Part shown: one piece after another, positions 7,749 to 19,637 of the stretch
Layout: every line of letters starts with the position of its first letter
Position numbering within the stretch: the stretch's first letter is position 1
Assembly: GCA_027483645.1 (NCBI GenBank)
Contig: JAIXUD010000007.1
Location: 62,001 to 126,000, forward strand
DNA length: 64,000 nucleotides
Source: Sphingobacteriales bacterium
GTDB taxonomy: Bacteria; Bacteroidota; Bacteroidia; Chitinophagales; CAIOSU01
Reading direction: 5' to 3'
Program-made: the position numbers and the translations under genes
Notes under the pieces: generated by a model
The model's input: the letters and a program-made list of their open reading frames with translations, nothing else
The model's database searches: none
Told to the model about the DNA's origin: nothing

Positions 7749-9028
7749 TACCCAACTACATACCGCGCCATCACCTTCCCTTCTTGGCTGATGATGGGGT
7801 CGCGGCCTTTTAGGGCTTGCTTTAGGGTGTCGGCATCAAAGTGGCGGATGGTTACTAATTGTAGATTCTCCTGACTTTCAACACGATAATCTTGCTCTAG
7901 TGTTTTTATTAGCGAAGGCAGCTTGGCCTTATCATGGTCGATACAAACGGTGAAGTTGATGGCCGTGGCCTGCATCATGCCCACCTTTACGCCAAAATCG
8001 GCAAACAGGCGGAAGATGTGGCTCAGATTCTCTTCAATGATAAAGGAAAAGTCCTTAGTGCCAAGCGTTAGTAGGGCTTGATTTTGCTTGTAGATGATGG
8101 ACGGTATCTCATGGTCATGCCCGGTGGCGGTGCTTACAATGGTGCCCTCATCGGTGGGGTAGATGAACGAGCGCACCCGCAACGTGATGTTCTTATTTTG
8201 TAGCGGTTTGATGGTCTTCGGGTGGATAACCGTGGCGCCGTAGTAGGCCAGTTCCACCGCCTCACTGTAGCTTATCTTTTTCAGCAGGCGCGCATCGGGG
8301 AACAGGCGCGGGTCGGCGTTCAGCACGCCGGGCACGTCTTTCCATATCACCAGTTCCTCGGCATCCAGGCAATAGGCCATAATTGCCGCCGTATAATCCG
8401 AACCCTCGCGGCCGAGCGTGGTGGTGTGGTTCTCCACGGTACTGCCCAAGAAACCTTGTGTAATCACCAGTTGGCTATCAATAAGTGGTTGCAACTTGGC
8501 TTGTATCAGTTGCTCGGTAACCTCCCAGTTTACGCCGCCCTCGCGGTAGCGGCTGTCGGTTTTCAGCACAGTACGCACATCCAGCCAATATACGGGTAGG
8601 CTGCGGTGGCGCAGGTAGTGGCTCACCATATTGGTGCTCATCAGCTCTCCGAAAGATACAATTTGGTCGTACAGGTAGTCGTAACCTGCATCAATAGTGA
8701 TATTTTTAAGCGTATAGAAACGCTGTATATCCATCAAACGCTCAAAAAATTGCTCCAAATCGCGGAAGGCGATATGTTGCTTATCCTCAAACAGCTCATC
8801 CAAAATGGCGAAGTGGCCCGCCTTCAGCGCATCTATACGCTCGGCAGAAAGCTCTGCTTCTTTGTTGTAGATGGCGTCGGCAATCTCCTCCAGGGCGTTG
8901 GTGGTTTTGCCCAGCGCACTCACTACCAGCACCAGCTTGCCGTTTTTGTAATTGGTTACTATCTCGGCTACGTTCCTAATGGCATCGGCGTTTTTTATGG
9001 ATGCCCCGCCAAATTTGAATACACGCAT
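7748..9028 (-). CDS. lysC: Aspartate kinase (monofunctional)
   Basis: This 426-residue enzyme phosphorylates aspartate, the first step to lysine, threonine, methionine and diaminopimelate. The N-terminal kinase motif is VFKFGGASIK. The substrate segment TTLGREGSDYTAAIMA and the region DVPGVLNADPR are family signatures. Two ACT regulatory domains occupy roughly residues 300-426 (LTLGTKDFSFI and LVTIRHFD). There is no fused homoserine dehydrogenase or decarboxylase. It lies 4 nt downstream of an acetyltransferase gene, so the two probably share a transcript. Confidence 0.93.
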   Translation of the reverse strand: MRVFKFGGASIKNADAIRNVAEIVTNYKNGKLVLVVSALGKTTNALEEIADAIYNKEAELSAERIDALKAGHFAILDELFEDKQHIAFRDLEQFFERLMDIQRFYTLKNITIDAGYDYLYDQIVSFGELMSTNMVSHYLRHRSLPVYWLDVRTVLKTDSRYREGGVNWEVTEQLIQAKLQPLIDSQLVITQGFLGSTVENHTTTLGREGSDYTAAIMAYCLDAEELVIWKDVPGVLNADPRLFPDARLLKKISYSEAVELAYYGATVIHPKTIKPLQNKNITLRVRSFIYPTDEGTIVSTATGHDHEIPSIIYKQNQALLTLGTKDFSFIIEENLSHIFRLFADFGVKVGMMQATAINFTVCIDHDKAKLPSLIKTLEQDYRVESQENLQLVTIRHFDADTLKQALKGRDPIISQEGKVMARYVVG

Positions 9029-9032
9029 GGGT

Positions 9033-9518
9033 TTATGAGGGTTGGGTGGTGGTGGTTAATGCTTCAGTCATGATGCGGCAGTTGAGCCACTCCCCATCGA
9101 AGCTTACGGGGTATTGTTTGTAGAATTTGATGGCCGGCTTGTTCCAATCGAGCACCTGCCATTTTACCAAGTTGGCCTTGGTTTGGCGGGCATACTCAAA
9201 CACGCTTTCCAGCAACAACTTGCCGATGCCCTGCCCACGGCGCTCTTGGCGCACCACTAGGTCGTCAAGGTATATCATGCGGCCCTTCCAGGTGCTGTAA
9301 CCGGTATAGAACAAAGCTATGCCAACCACTTCACCAGCGGTTTCGGCCACATGTACGGTAAAGATGGGGTCTGTGCCGAAGCCTTCGCGAAGTACGTCTT
9401 CCTCGTTTACCAGCACTTCTGCAGGGGCATTCTCATAGTCGGCCAGCTCGCGTATTAGCGACATAATGGCCGGTGCGTCTTCCGCAAATGCAGGGCGTAT
9501 GGTAACAGTGGTGGTCAT
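9033..9518 (-). CDS. GNAT N-acetyltransferase, diamine acetyltransferase-like
   Basis: From ATG 9518 the protein has 161 residues and begins MTTTVTIRPAFAEDAPAIM, a standard GNAT opening. An upstream start at 9710 would translate repeat DNA and is rejected. The acetyl-CoA loop is ERRGQGIGKLLL, preceded by the beta-4 strand IYLDDLVV. The C-terminal WNKPAIKFYKQ is common in spermidine/spermine-type acetyltransferases, so a polyamine or other amine is the likely but unproven substrate. A -7-like box lies 9 nt before the start. lysC follows after 4 nt. Confidence 0.88.
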   Translation of the reverse strand: MTTTVTIRPAFAEDAPAIMSLIRELADYENAPAEVLVNEEDVLREGFGTDPIFTVHVAETAGEVVGIALFYTGYSTWKGRMIYLDDLVVRQERRGQGIGKLLLESVFEYARQTKANLVKWQVLDWNKPAIKFYKQYPVSFDGEWLNCRIMTEALTTTTQPS

Positions 9519-9527
9519 TTCAGAGTG

Positions 9528-9535
9528 CAAAGATA
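9528..9535 (-). promoter_or_regulatory. -7 box (TATCTTTG) before the acetyltransferase
   Basis: TATCTTTG matches the Bacteroidota -7 consensus TAnnTTTG. It ends only 9 nt before the ATG, implying a very short leader. No TTTG is seen at the -33 spacing because repeat DNA lies there. Confidence 0.45.
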
Positions 9536-9543
9536 GTATTTTT

Positions 9544-9577
9544 TGGACGATGGACGATGGACGAAGGACGATGGACT
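9544..9577. repeat. GGACGATGG-type word repeat, locus 3
   Basis: Four tandem words ggacgatgg/ggacgaagg lie just upstream of the acetyltransferase promoter box. Confidence 0.8.
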
Positions 9578-9792
9578 GCTGCAAAATGGACAGTAGATGA
9601 AAGGCAATGATAAGCTTTTCACCCACTTTTTCGGTGGAGCCGCAATTTCGCTTGGGGTTGATTGGAGCTGGCGGAAATTTGTTAGTAAACATCCCTAATT
9701 CGCCATGCATTTATTACCTTCAAAAAGGCTACCTACCATATCGTTTTTTCATTATCTTCACGCATTGCACACTAAAAATCAAATCTTAAGAG

Positions 9793-12141
<2,349 letters not shown>

Positions 12142-12160
12142 ACTTTAATGCTTGATACCA

Positions 12161-12196
12161 AAACGCCACACCAGTTATGCTGGTGTGGCGTTTTTT
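12161..12196 (+). terminator. Rho-independent terminator of the collagen-like gene
   Basis: A 12-bp stem, ACGCCACACCAG (12163-12174) pairing with 12180-12191, closes a 5-nt loop and is followed by T6. It begins 20 nt after the stop codon. Confidence 0.9.
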
Positions 12197-12364
12197 ATGT
12201 CAGGTTGCATAGCAGGCAGTGAAGGCATAGGCTTGACTACAGAAAAGTTGGCTGTGTTATGTTTAGTGGCCAGATCAACGCCTGCCTTTAAAAAGAAAGG
12301 GTTTTAGTTAACGGGTTATACCATTTAGACTTCAAAACCATTGTCATTTGTGCAGTCCCCACGC

Positions 12365-12485
12365 TGTCATGGTGAGCGGAGCCGAACCATCCGTAATACG
12401 GTCGCGAAACACCGTCACTGTGTGGGTAATGTGTATGCATTATGCCACCTACATTATGGATGGTTCGGCTCCGCTCACCATGACA
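12365..12485. repeat. Long inverted-repeat element (GTCATGGTGAGCGGAGCC type)
   Basis: Two 33-bp arms (12365-12397 and 12453-12485) are inverted copies with one mismatch, separated by 55 bp. The shape fits a small non-autonomous element. The remaining DNA of 12197-12660 shows no gene. Confidence 0.8.
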
Positions 12486-12660
12486 CACTTTTTAGAGTAG
12501 CTTATGGCTTGCTGATTTTAAAATATAAATTATATTATATCCAACAATCAAACTTACCGCTCTTAGCATGGTATTGATCTGACCACTCATTTCGGGAAAC
12601 GCATTATGTTTTTACTTAGAAGGAGGACATTTCTGTTCCATTTTACATCCATTTTACAAC

Positions 12661-12722
12661 GTGGTCCGTGGTCAGTGGTCTGTCGTCCAATTTTGTCCAT
12701 CGTCCATCGTCTATGGTCTAAT
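12661..12722. repeat. GGTCCATCGTCC-type word repeat, locus 4
   Basis: Words gtggtccgtggtcagtggtc, tgtcgtcc, gtccatcgtccatcgtc and tatggtctaat. It contains both vocabularies seen at locus 1 (GACCATGG and CAGACGACAG, inverted). Confidence 0.85.
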
Positions 12723-12732
12723 AACAAGACAC

Positions 12733-12762
12733 AAAGGCCACTCCTTGGGGGAGCGGCCTCAT
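12733..12762 (-). terminator. Terminator of the thrS-infC-rpmI-rplT operon
   Basis: The stem AGGCCACTCC (12735-12744) with GGAGCGGCCT (12750-12759) closes a 5-nt loop. On the minus strand the hairpin is followed by a weak TTTGTG tract, 23 nt after the rplT stop. Confidence 0.65.
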
Positions 12763-12784
12763 GTAGCTTATGGGTGTTAGTGGA

Positions 12785-13129
12785 TTACTTTACCTTGGCA
12801 ACCACGGCTTTGAAAGCCTCTGGGTGGTTCATGGCCAAATCGGCCAAAACCTTGCGGTTTAGGTTAAGTTTCGCCACATCCAACTTGTGGATGAATTGGC
12901 TGTAGCTCAAACCTTCTGGGCGAACGGCTGCATTGATACGGGCGATCCACAAAGAGCGGAACGTACGTTTCTTTACTTTACGGTCACGGTATGCATATAC
13001 CAAACCTTTTTCAATGGCATTCTTTGCTACTGTCCAAACGTTCTTCCGGCGGCCGAAATAACCTTTGGCCAACTTCAGCATCCTCTTGCGGCGAGCGCGG
13101 GAAGCAACGTGATTGACTGACCTAGGCAT
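12785..13129 (-). CDS. rplT: 50S ribosomal protein L20
   Basis: The protein has 114 residues, the usual length. It opens [20 protein letters not shown] and contains [20 protein letters not shown] and [11 protein letters not shown], all diagnostic of L20. L20 nucleates assembly of the large subunit and in several bacteria represses its own operon. It is the last gene after rpmI, 63 nt downstream, in the conserved infC-rpmI-rplT order. Confidence 0.97.
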   Translation of the reverse strand: MPRSVNHVASRARRKRMLKLAKGYFGRRKNVWTVAKNAIEKGLVYAYRDRKVKKRTFRSLWIARINAAVRPEGLSYSQFIHKLDVAKLNLNRKVLADLAMNHPEAFKAVVAKVK

Positions 13130-13192
13130 TGTTGTATTGTTTTAATCTCTGTTCTCTAAACTGTTTTATCTCTCTATGTTGCGCGGCAAGTA

Positions 13193-13390
13193 TTAAGCCA
13201 TGCACAACATACGCTTTACGCGCTGCTCGTTGGTTGGATCCACTACCGCCATTAGGCCAAGGGCTTTCTTGCGCTTGTGGCTCTTTTTGGTAAGGATGTG
13301 GTTCTTGAACGCGTGTGCACGTTTCACTTTACCGGTGCCCGTCAATTTGAAACGTTTTTTGGCACTCGAATTGGTTTTCATCTTAGGCAT
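13193..13390 (-). CDS. rpmI: 50S ribosomal protein L35
   Basis: From ATG 13390 the protein has 65 residues and starts [20 protein letters not shown], the L35 signature. A longer in-frame start at 13408 is unlikely. It is rich in Lys and Arg ([11 protein letters not shown]). A TATCTTTG box at 13406-13413 lies 15 nt before the ATG and could be an internal promoter for rpmI-rplT, though no -33 TTTG accompanies it. Confidence 0.96.
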   Translation of the reverse strand: MPKMKTNSSAKKRFKLTGTGKVKRAHAFKNHILTKKSHKRKKALGLMAVVDPTNEQRVKRMLCMA

Positions 13391-13456
13391 TGGTAAAAAT
13401 TTTGGCAAAGATACGGTTAATATTTCGTTCTGTCTATAGGCGACGGCCTCAATTCT

Positions 13457-14014
13457 CTATGTTTTTTTCGGCTTAGGGGCCAAGAATGCTATCATCCTTC
13501 GTCCTTCTAGCTTTGGCATCTGCTCCAGTACGCCCAATTCGGCCAATCGCTCGGCAAATTTCAGCAACATCAGCTCGCCACGTTCTTGAAACAAGATACC
13601 ACGACCTTTGAACTGCACATAGGCTTTCACCTTGGCGCCTTCTTTTAGGAAGTTTTCGGCATGCTTGGTTTTGAACTCAAAATCATGATCATCAGTGTTC
13701 GGCGTAAAGCGTACTTCCTTAATCACGGTTTTGGTTGCCTTGGCCTTGATTTCCTTTTCCTTCTTCTTCTTCTCGTACAGGAATTTCTTATAGTCCACAA
13801 TTCGGCAAACCGGAGGATCGGCCTTAGGAGATATCTCCACTAGGTCTAATCCCAGCTCTTCGGCCATTGATAGGGCCTTGCGGGTATCAAAAATTCCCGG
13901 CTCCACGTTTTCGCCTACCAAACGGATGTTGGGTACACGAATGTCACGGTTAAGGCGGTGCAGTGATTCCTGCACATGTGGGCGGCGATCAAAGGATCTT
14001 TTTGGCTTTAACAA
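13457..14014 (-). CDS. infC: Translation initiation factor IF-3
   Basis: This 185-residue IF-3 has the N-domain segment ENVEPGIFDTRKALSMAEE and DLVEISPKADPPVCRI, a basic linker (KKKKEKEIKAKATK) and the C-domain RFTPNTDDHDFEFKTKHAENFL. The only start in frame before conserved sequence is TTG at 14014; a stop lies upstream and no ATG or GTG is present. Non-AUG starts are typical of infC because IF-3 discriminates against them, giving autoregulation in E. coli (AUU). It follows thrS by 21 nt. Confidence 0.95.
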   Translation of the reverse strand: MLKPKRSFDRRPHVQESLHRLNRDIRVPNIRLVGENVEPGIFDTRKALSMAEELGLDLVEISPKADPPVCRIVDYKKFLYEKKKKEKEIKAKATKTVIKEVRFTPNTDDHDFEFKTKHAENFLKEGAKVKAYVQFKGRGILFQERGELMLLKFAERLAELGVLEQMPKLEGRRMIAFLAPKPKKT

Positions 14015-14035
14015 ATTAGTATTCTTATGTTTAGT

Positions 14036-15973
14036 TTAATGATTCAATTGTTTGTTCACAGTATCTTTCACCAGCTTCTCGAACTCTGCGGCAGTCATCG
14101 TGCCCAGGTCGCCTTCGCCATGTTTTCTTACTGATACGGTTCCGTTTTCTGTTTCTTGCTCCCCGATGATCAACATATAGGGAACTTTGCCAACTTCTGC
14201 GTCGCGTATCTTCCTGCCGATCTTCTCGTTACGAACATCCACGGAGGTGCGAATATCGCTATTTTTTAGATAATCAGAAACTTTTTCTGCATACTCATTA
14301 TACTTATCGCTAATCGGCAATATAATACCCTGCTCAGGAGTGAGCCACAGCGGGAAGTTTCCGGCGCAGTGCTCAATTAGCACGGCCACAAATCGCTCCA
14401 GCGAACCGAACGGCGCACGGTGAATCATCACTGGGCGGTGCTTGGCATTGTCACTACCAACATATTCCAGCTCAAATCGTTCAGGAAGGTTGTAATCCAC
14501 CTGTATGGTACCCAACTGCCAGCGGCGGCCAATGGCGTCTTTCACCATAAAATCGAGCTTAGGGCCATAGAAAGCCGCCTCGCCGTATTCTACCACGGTT
14601 TGCAGTCCTTTCTCGGCTGCGGCTTCGATAATGGCGCTCTCGGCCTTCTCCCAATTCTCGTCAGAGCCGATGTATTTGGCTCGGTCTTCCTTATCGCGAA
14701 GGGAAACTTGAGCGGTATAGTTATCAAAGCCCAAAGACTTGAACACGTACAACACCAAGTCGATTACTTTCACAAATTCTTCCTTCACCTGATCCGGACG
14801 GCAGAAAATGTGAGCATCATCCTGCGTAAAGCCACGCACGCGGGTCAACCCGTGAAGCTCGCCACTTTGCTCATAGCGGTAAACGGTACCAAACTCAGCC
14901 AAACGCAACGGTAGGTCGCGGTAAGACCGTGGCTTGGTTTTATATATCTCGCAGTGGTGCGGGCAGTTCATCGGTTTCAGGAAATACTCCTCCCCTTCTT
15001 GTGGGGTTTTGATGGGCTGGAACGAATCCTTGCCATATTTCTCGTAGTGGCCGCTGGTTACATACAGCTCTTTGTGGCCGATGTGCGGGGTAATAACCTG
15101 GCTGTAGCCGCCTTTCTTTTGTGCCGCCTTAAGGAAATCAACCAAGCGCTCGCGCAACTCGGTGCCCTTTGGCAACCACAACGGCAAGCCCAAGCCCACC
15201 TTTTGGCTGATGGCAAATAATTCCAGCTCTTTGCCCAGTTTACGGTGGTCGCGCTTCTTAGCCTCTTCCAACAAAATCAGGTAATCGCTCAACTCTTGCG
15301 CCTTCGGGAAGGTGATGGCATAGATGCGGGTGAGTTGCTTGTTTTTTTCGTTGCCGCGCCAGTAAGCACCGGCCACGCTTAATAGTTTTACGGCTTTAAT
15401 AAAGCTCGTATCGGGGATGTGCGGGCCACGGCAGAGGTCGGTAAAGTTACCTTGGGTGTAGAAGGTAATGGTACCGTCTGCTAGGTCTTTCAGCAAGTCC
15501 AGCTTATATTCGTCGTCTTTATCTGTAAAATAGGCAATAGCCTCATCTTTGCCCACTTCTTTGCGCACGTAGGCGTTCTTTTGGCGGGCCAGTTCAGTCA
15601 TTTTGTTCTCTATCTCCTTAAACTCCGTTTCGGAAAGGGAACGTCCACCCAAGTCGATATCATAATAAAAACCGTTCTCGATTGGTGGGCCAATGCCAAA
15701 TTTGGTGCCTGGGTATAATGCCTCTAGCGCCTCGGCCATCAAGTGGGCAGAAGAGTGCCAAAGGGTATTTTTGCCCTCAGGGTCATTCCACGTCAATAGG
15801 CGCAGTTTGGTTTCTGCCGGCAATGCACGGGTGGCATCCCAGGTTTCGCCATTCACTACTGCGGCCAGCACGTTGCGGGCCAGGCCTTCGCTGATGCTTT
15901 TGGCCACATCAAGCGCCGTTGCGCCTTGTTCGTATTCCCTAACGGAACCGTCGGGCAGGGTAACCTTTATCAT
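14036..15973 (-). CDS. thrS: Threonine--tRNA ligase
   Basis: The protein has 645 residues with the full bacterial architecture: TGS domain (about 1-62, [16 protein letters not shown]), editing domain with [11 protein letters not shown] and CRGPHIPDT, class II catalytic core with [12 protein letters not shown] (zinc cysteine) and [13 protein letters not shown], and a C-terminal anticodon-binding domain (about 535-640). Its start overlaps the stop of the upstream TPR lipoprotein gene by 4 nt, and infC follows. Confidence 0.97.
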   Translation of the reverse strand: MIKVTLPDGSVREYEQGATALDVAKSISEGLARNVLAAVVNGETWDATRALPAETKLRLLTWNDPEGKNTLWHSSAHLMAEALEALYPGTKFGIGPPIENGFYYDIDLGGRSLSETEFKEIENKMTELARQKNAYVRKEVGKDEAIAYFTDKDDEYKLDLLKDLADGTITFYTQGNFTDLCRGPHIPDTSFIKAVKLLSVAGAYWRGNEKNKQLTRIYAITFPKAQELSDYLILLEEAKKRDHRKLGKELELFAISQKVGLGLPLWLPKGTELRERLVDFLKAAQKKGGYSQVITPHIGHKELYVTSGHYEKYGKDSFQPIKTPQEGEEYFLKPMNCPHHCEIYKTKPRSYRDLPLRLAEFGTVYRYEQSGELHGLTRVRGFTQDDAHIFCRPDQVKEEFVKVIDLVLYVFKSLGFDNYTAQVSLRDKEDRAKYIGSDENWEKAESAIIEAAAEKGLQTVVEYGEAAFYGPKLDFMVKDAIGRRWQLGTIQVDYNLPERFELEYVGSDNAKHRPVMIHRAPFGSLERFVAVLIEHCAGNFPLWLTPEQGIILPISDKYNEYAEKVSDYLKNSDIRTSVDVRNEKIGRKIRDAEVGKVPYMLIIGEQETENGTVSVRKHGEGDLGTMTAAEFEKLVKDTVNKQLNH

Positions 15974-17022
15974 TTCCTTTGTTGCTTTAGTCGGTTAAAA
16001 CCAGCGATGGCGTTCATGTGCTGCGCGTCAATCCGCAAGGTTTGGTCGTAATAGTATTCGGCATTCTTCACATCGCCTACCGATTCGGCCACCAGGCCTC
16101 GCATGTAGTAGGCATCGGTAAAATCGGGCTTGATGCTGGCAGCTAGCTTGAAGGCTGCATCGGCCTGGCTTATGCTATCCATCTGGAAGTATACCCAGCC
16201 CATGCCGTAGTGGGCATTTTCGTACTGTGGCGATTCTTTGATGATGGCGCGGTACTCCTCCAGTGCTTCTTTGTACTTCTTTTGGTCTTGCAAGGCCAGT
16301 GCCAGGGCGTAGCGGGCATCATTGTCGCGCGGGTCAAGCTTCACGGCATTGCGCAGGTAGTCAGCAGCCAATGGGTCTTTCCTTTTGCTTAACAATAGGC
16401 CCAACTCGGTATATGCCTCTACGAACTCTGGGTCTTGCTCCACAGCGGTTTGCAGGTTACTTATGGCTTTAGCTGTATCCTTTATCTCCAAAAAAATATA
16501 GGCCTTATGAAAGTACGCCTGCGCATAACCTGGGTCAATCCTCAACGCCGCATCGGCAGATTTGATGCTCTTCTCATGCTCACTGTTGTAAAAGTAGTAG
16601 CGGCTAAGTACCAAGGCAATTTCTTTACTTCGCGGCAATACGCCAGCTCCCGCCTCAAGGGCTTTAATGGCGCGGGTAACATCGCGCTTGGCAAAGTACA
16701 TATCCCCTAGCAACAGGTAGCTTTTGGCAATGGTGTCGTTTAGGGTAATGGCCTTATCCAAATCGGTAATCGCGGCATCATAGTTTTCCAGCTTACCGTG
16801 TATCAATGCCCTATCTATGTACACCTGTGCATCATCGGGGTTTTCGGCAATGCGAGCACTGGCTTCGTCAAGTGCGGGGCTGCTTACTATTTCGGTAGCT
16901 GTGGAATCAGTGGGGGTTTCACCAGTTCCTTCGCCCTCGCCCGCACCATCGCCACAAGCGGCAAACAAGCAGCATAGGCCAAGCAATATTATCCAGCTAT
17001 ATTTTAAGGTAGTAGTAAACAT
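15970..17022 (-). CDS. TPR-repeat lipoprotein
   Basis: This 350-residue protein has a lipoprotein signal ending LFAACG (Cys23), then a Gly/Glu/Thr-rich linker and about eight tetratricopeptide repeats (roughly 57-345; for example [23 protein letters not shown] in part and [20 protein letters not shown]). It should be a membrane-anchored scaffold in the periplasm. Translational coupling to thrS (ATGA overlap) is unusual for an envelope protein and puts it at the head of the translation operon. A -7 box (TAACTTTG, 17030-17037) sits 7 nt before the ATG. Confidence 0.88.
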   Translation of the reverse strand: MFTTTLKYSWIILLGLCCLFAACGDGAGEGEGTGETPTDSTATEIVSSPALDEASARIAENPDDAQVYIDRALIHGKLENYDAAITDLDKAITLNDTIAKSYLLLGDMYFAKRDVTRAIKALEAGAGVLPRSKEIALVLSRYYFYNSEHEKSIKSADAALRIDPGYAQAYFHKAYIFLEIKDTAKAISNLQTAVEQDPEFVEAYTELGLLLSKRKDPLAADYLRNAVKLDPRDNDARYALALALQDQKKYKEALEEYRAIIKESPQYENAHYGMGWVYFQMDSISQADAAFKLAASIKPDFTDAYYMRGLVAESVGDVKNAEYYYDQTLRIDAQHMNAIAGFNRLKQQRK

Positions 17023-17029
17023 TAGGGTG

Positions 17030-17037
17030 CAAAGTTA
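17030..17037 (-). promoter_or_regulatory. -7 box (TAACTTTG) of the TPR-thrS operon
   Basis: The match to TAnnTTTG is exact. It lies 7 nt before the start codon, which would leave an almost leaderless mRNA. No good -33 TTTG is seen at the expected spacing. Confidence 0.4.
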
Positions 17038-17224
17038 CTTAATTCGTCTGAATCAGAATTTAAGGAGTAGTGGGAATATAGAATTAATATTCTGAGGTTC
17101 TTTTGTTGGCATATGCCTGCGATAATCGAGCATTCTATGCATACCCAAGTTCAAAAACGGAATGATGCACCAAAAAACATCACAATCATCGAAAAATCAT
17201 CTTCCTTCCTCTTACAGTTATTGC

Positions 17225-17232
17225 TAATTTTG
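17225..17232 (+). promoter_or_regulatory. -7 box (TAATTTTG) of fabD
   Basis: TAATTTTG fits TAnnTTTG and lies 25 nt before the fabD ATG, the spacing expected for a short leader. No clear -33 element is visible. Confidence 0.4.
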
Positions 17233-17257
17233 TTACTGTATTAACCAACCAGTGCTT

Positions 17258-18130
17258 ATGCATGCATTTGTATTTCCGGGGCAGGGCTCGCAGTTTTCAG
17301 GAATGGGGAAAGATTTGTATGAGCAATCGTTGCAAGCCAAGTCCCTTTTTGAGCAAGCCAATGATATACTAGGCTTCCGCATTACCGATGTCATGTTTGA
17401 TGGTACCGATGAGGAACTGAAGCAAACCAAAGTAACCCAGCCGGCTATTTTCATCCACTCGGTCATCCTTGCAAAAGAAAAAAACATACAGCCGCAAATG
17501 GTAGCCGGGCATTCGCTGGGCGAGTTTTCGGCACTTGTGGCAGCAAAGGTTTTTACCTTTGAAGATGGCTTGAGGCTGGTAGCCCAACGCGCCATGGCCA
17601 TGCAAGAAGCCTGCGACTTGCAACCTAGCACCATGGCCGCAGTGCTAGGCTTAGAGGATGATGTGATTGTAAAAGTGCTGGCCGACATTACTAGCGAAAT
17701 AGTGGTACCCGCCAACTTTAACTGCCCTGGGCAGGTGGTAATATCAGGTTCTATAGAAGGCGTTGAAATAGCTGCCGAGGCCTTAAAAGCCGCTGGTGCC
17801 AAGCGCGTATTGGTGTTGAACGTGGCTGGGGCCTTCCACTCGCCACTGATGAAGCCAGCACAAGAAAAATTAAATACGGCCATTGAGGCAACCACTTTTA
17901 GTGAGGCTGCGTTTCCTGTCTATCAAAATGTAACAGCACAAGCAGTTACTGACCCTGACATGATACGCCATAACCTAAACTTGCAACTAACCGCACCAGT
18001 AAAGTGGACGCAAACGGTACAGCAAATGATAGCCGACGGGGCTAGCACGTTTACAGAAACCGGCCCTGGAACGGTGTTGCAAGGCTTGATAAAGAAGATA
18101 AATAAGGAAATGGTATTAGTAGCGATTTGA
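17258..18130 (+). CDS. fabD: Malonyl-CoA:ACP transacylase
   Basis: The 290-residue enzyme loads malonyl groups on acyl carrier protein for fatty-acid synthesis. It starts MHAFVFPGQGSQFSGMGK (ATG 17258; a GTG two codons earlier is possible). The nucleophile motif is GHSLGEFSAL. The second half has GAKRVLVLNVAGAFHSPLM, containing the catalytic histidine, and TETGPGTVLQGL near the end. No other fab genes are adjacent. Confidence 0.96.
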   Translation: MHAFVFPGQGSQFSGMGKDLYEQSLQAKSLFEQANDILGFRITDVMFDGTDEELKQTKVTQPAIFIHSVILAKEKNIQPQMVAGHSLGEFSALVAAKVFTFEDGLRLVAQRAMAMQEACDLQPSTMAAVLGLEDDVIVKVLADITSEIVVPANFNCPGQVVISGSIEGVEIAAEALKAAGAKRVLVLNVAGAFHSPLMKPAQEKLNTAIEATTFSEAAFPVYQNVTAQAVTDPDMIRHNLNLQLTAPVKWTQTVQQMIADGASTFTETGPGTVLQGLIKKINKEMVLVAI

Positions 18131-18169
18131 TATTGGGGCGATTTGATAATTGTGTGAAAAACTAAGACT

Positions 18170-18763
18170 ATGAATAAACTGTTCCACTTAATTTTGATGA
18201 TGGCGGCACTTGCCATGACAATGCCGGCACAAGCGCAAGAAGAAATAGAAGCCCCGCGCAGGCACCGCACGGTAATAGCCGTAGGCCCCTCTAGCTTTTG
18301 GAGCCCAACCCTTAAATTTGAGCAAGGCATTGGCGACTGGGTATCGTTAGGCTTTCATGGCAAGGCCCGCTTTGTTATGTGGGAAGGTGGCAAAATAGAG
18401 CCCTTTGTGCGCATTTATTTCACCGAAAACTCGCCACAGGGGCCGTTTATCCAAGTAAAAGGCAGCTTCGGAGCGCACAGGCGCAACTTTATTTTTGAAG
18501 ACAACTGCTACTATGATGCAAATGGCGACTACGTATGCGATGATAACTATGATGAGCAATATTTCAAGAGTTTTGGCGGCGGTGTAGCAGGTGGGTATCA
18601 GTTCTTCTTCGGCAGAAATGAGCATTTTGCACTCGATTTATTTGGTGGATTTCAATACATTCGACAAGAAAACCAAAATAGCTACAACGACTATAGGTAT
18701 ATTCGCCGTATATTCATTAATTTTCCAGTGGACATTGGTTTAAGGTTGGGAGTAGCGTTTTAA
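18170..18763 (+). CDS. Outer-membrane beta-barrel-like protein of unknown function
   Basis: This 197-residue protein has a signal peptide (1-23, ending PAQAQ). The mature part alternates aromatic and polar residues as in small beta barrels (SLGFHGKARFVMWEGGKIEPFVRIYF, described here only in outline) and ends GLRLGVAF, a typical C-terminal strand. A loop with two cysteines and many Asp/Tyr residues (CYYDANGDYVCDDNYDEQY) could bind calcium; that is a guess. It starts 39 nt after fabD. Confidence 0.7.
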   Translation: MNKLFHLILMMAALAMTMPAQAQEEIEAPRRHRTVIAVGPSSFWSPTLKFEQGIGDWVSLGFHGKARFVMWEGGKIEPFVRIYFTENSPQGPFIQVKGSFGAHRRNFIFEDNCYYDANGDYVCDDNYDEQYFKSFGGGVAGGYQFFFGRNEHFALDLFGGFQYIRQENQNSYNDYRYIRRIFINFPVDIGLRLGVAF

Positions 18764-18857
18764 CAAAAAAGGCAATTAATTGTTACTTTCCTCAATAATG
18801 TGATTTTACGTATAACTATCAATTTAATTAAACACTATTTTTCTCAAAAAACCGACT

Positions 18858-19574
18858 ATGAAAAACATGAAACTCTCGTGGACGCTGATGCTGGGCATCG
18901 TAAGCGTTATGTTCTTAAACTCTTGTAGCAGCAGCCGCGGCTTTGAAGGCTACTACCCTGAAAACCGTATTGAAGGCAAAGGCTACGGCTACAACAATGT
19001 GGAGCAACCTACGCAAACACCAACCCAAACTGTAGAAGTACCAGCTGAAGAAGTGGTGGTAGTGGAAGAAACCACCACTGAACATACCGCTGCAGAAGTG
19101 GCTCCAACCGAAGGCACCGTAGTGGCCACCGCACCAACCGCATTACCAACTGTTGACATGAGCCAACTTAGCGCCCGTGAACAAAGGTGGGTAAAAAGAT
19201 TAGGTGTTGGCCAGTTGGTTGATCCTACTGCGCAGCCTGAAAAACAGAATTTTATTGAGCGTGGCATGACCAAATTGTTCTCTAAAATGGCCAAGCGCCA
19301 AATGGAGAAACACTTTGGCGGTACTGATGTACAGCGCATGGACATTGCCGACATTTTCGCCATCGTATCCCTAGCAAGCGGCGTTATGGCTTTTATAACC
19401 TTCTATGGCGTGTTTCTTTTCGGTATAGCCGCCATCGTGTTTGGCGTGTTGGCCCTTAAACGTGGCACTAGCCGCCGTGGTATGGCCATTGCCGGTATCG
19501 TATTGGGCGCAATTGCTTTGTTCTTCTGGATATTGCTATTCAGCTTTGTATTCGGCGGTGGTTGGTTCTACTAG
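18858..19574 (+). CDS. Lipoprotein with C-terminal DUF4190-like membrane domain
   Basis: This 238-residue protein has a lipoprotein signal with lipobox FLNSC (Cys23). A Thr/Val/Glu-rich low-complexity segment follows (about 49-95). A basic middle has AREQRWVKRLGVGQL. The C-terminus carries two hydrophobic helices around GVLALKRGTSRRGMAIAGIVLG, which is a DUF4190 pattern. A lipid anchor combined with a helical hairpin suggests the inner membrane. Function unknown. Confidence 0.75.
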   Translation: MKNMKLSWTLMLGIVSVMFLNSCSSSRGFEGYYPENRIEGKGYGYNNVEQPTQTPTQTVEVPAEEVVVVEETTTEHTAAEVAPTEGTVVATAPTALPTVDMSQLSAREQRWVKRLGVGQLVDPTAQPEKQNFIERGMTKLFSKMAKRQMEKHFGGTDVQRMDIADIFAIVSLASGVMAFITFYGVFLFGIAAIVFGVLALKRGTSRRGMAIAGIVLGAIALFFWILLFSFVFGGGWFY

Positions 19575-19604
19575 TAAACCTCCCGTAGCCTAAACCTTAT
19601 ATTG

Positions 19605-19637
19605 AAAGAGGCCGCCCCTTGTGGAGCGGCCTCTTTT
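19605..19637. terminator. Bidirectional terminator between convergent genes
   Basis: The perfect 11-bp stem AAAGAGGCCGC/GCGGCCTCTTT (19605-19615 with 19626-19636) is followed by T-rich sequence on the plus strand. It abuts the stop of the convergent PLP enzyme gene, so it likely serves both transcripts. Confidence 0.85.

Noticed and set aside
12288-12577. Short frames on both strands over the long inverted repeat
   Set aside because: Both strands encode mirrored repeat sequence and no protein family.
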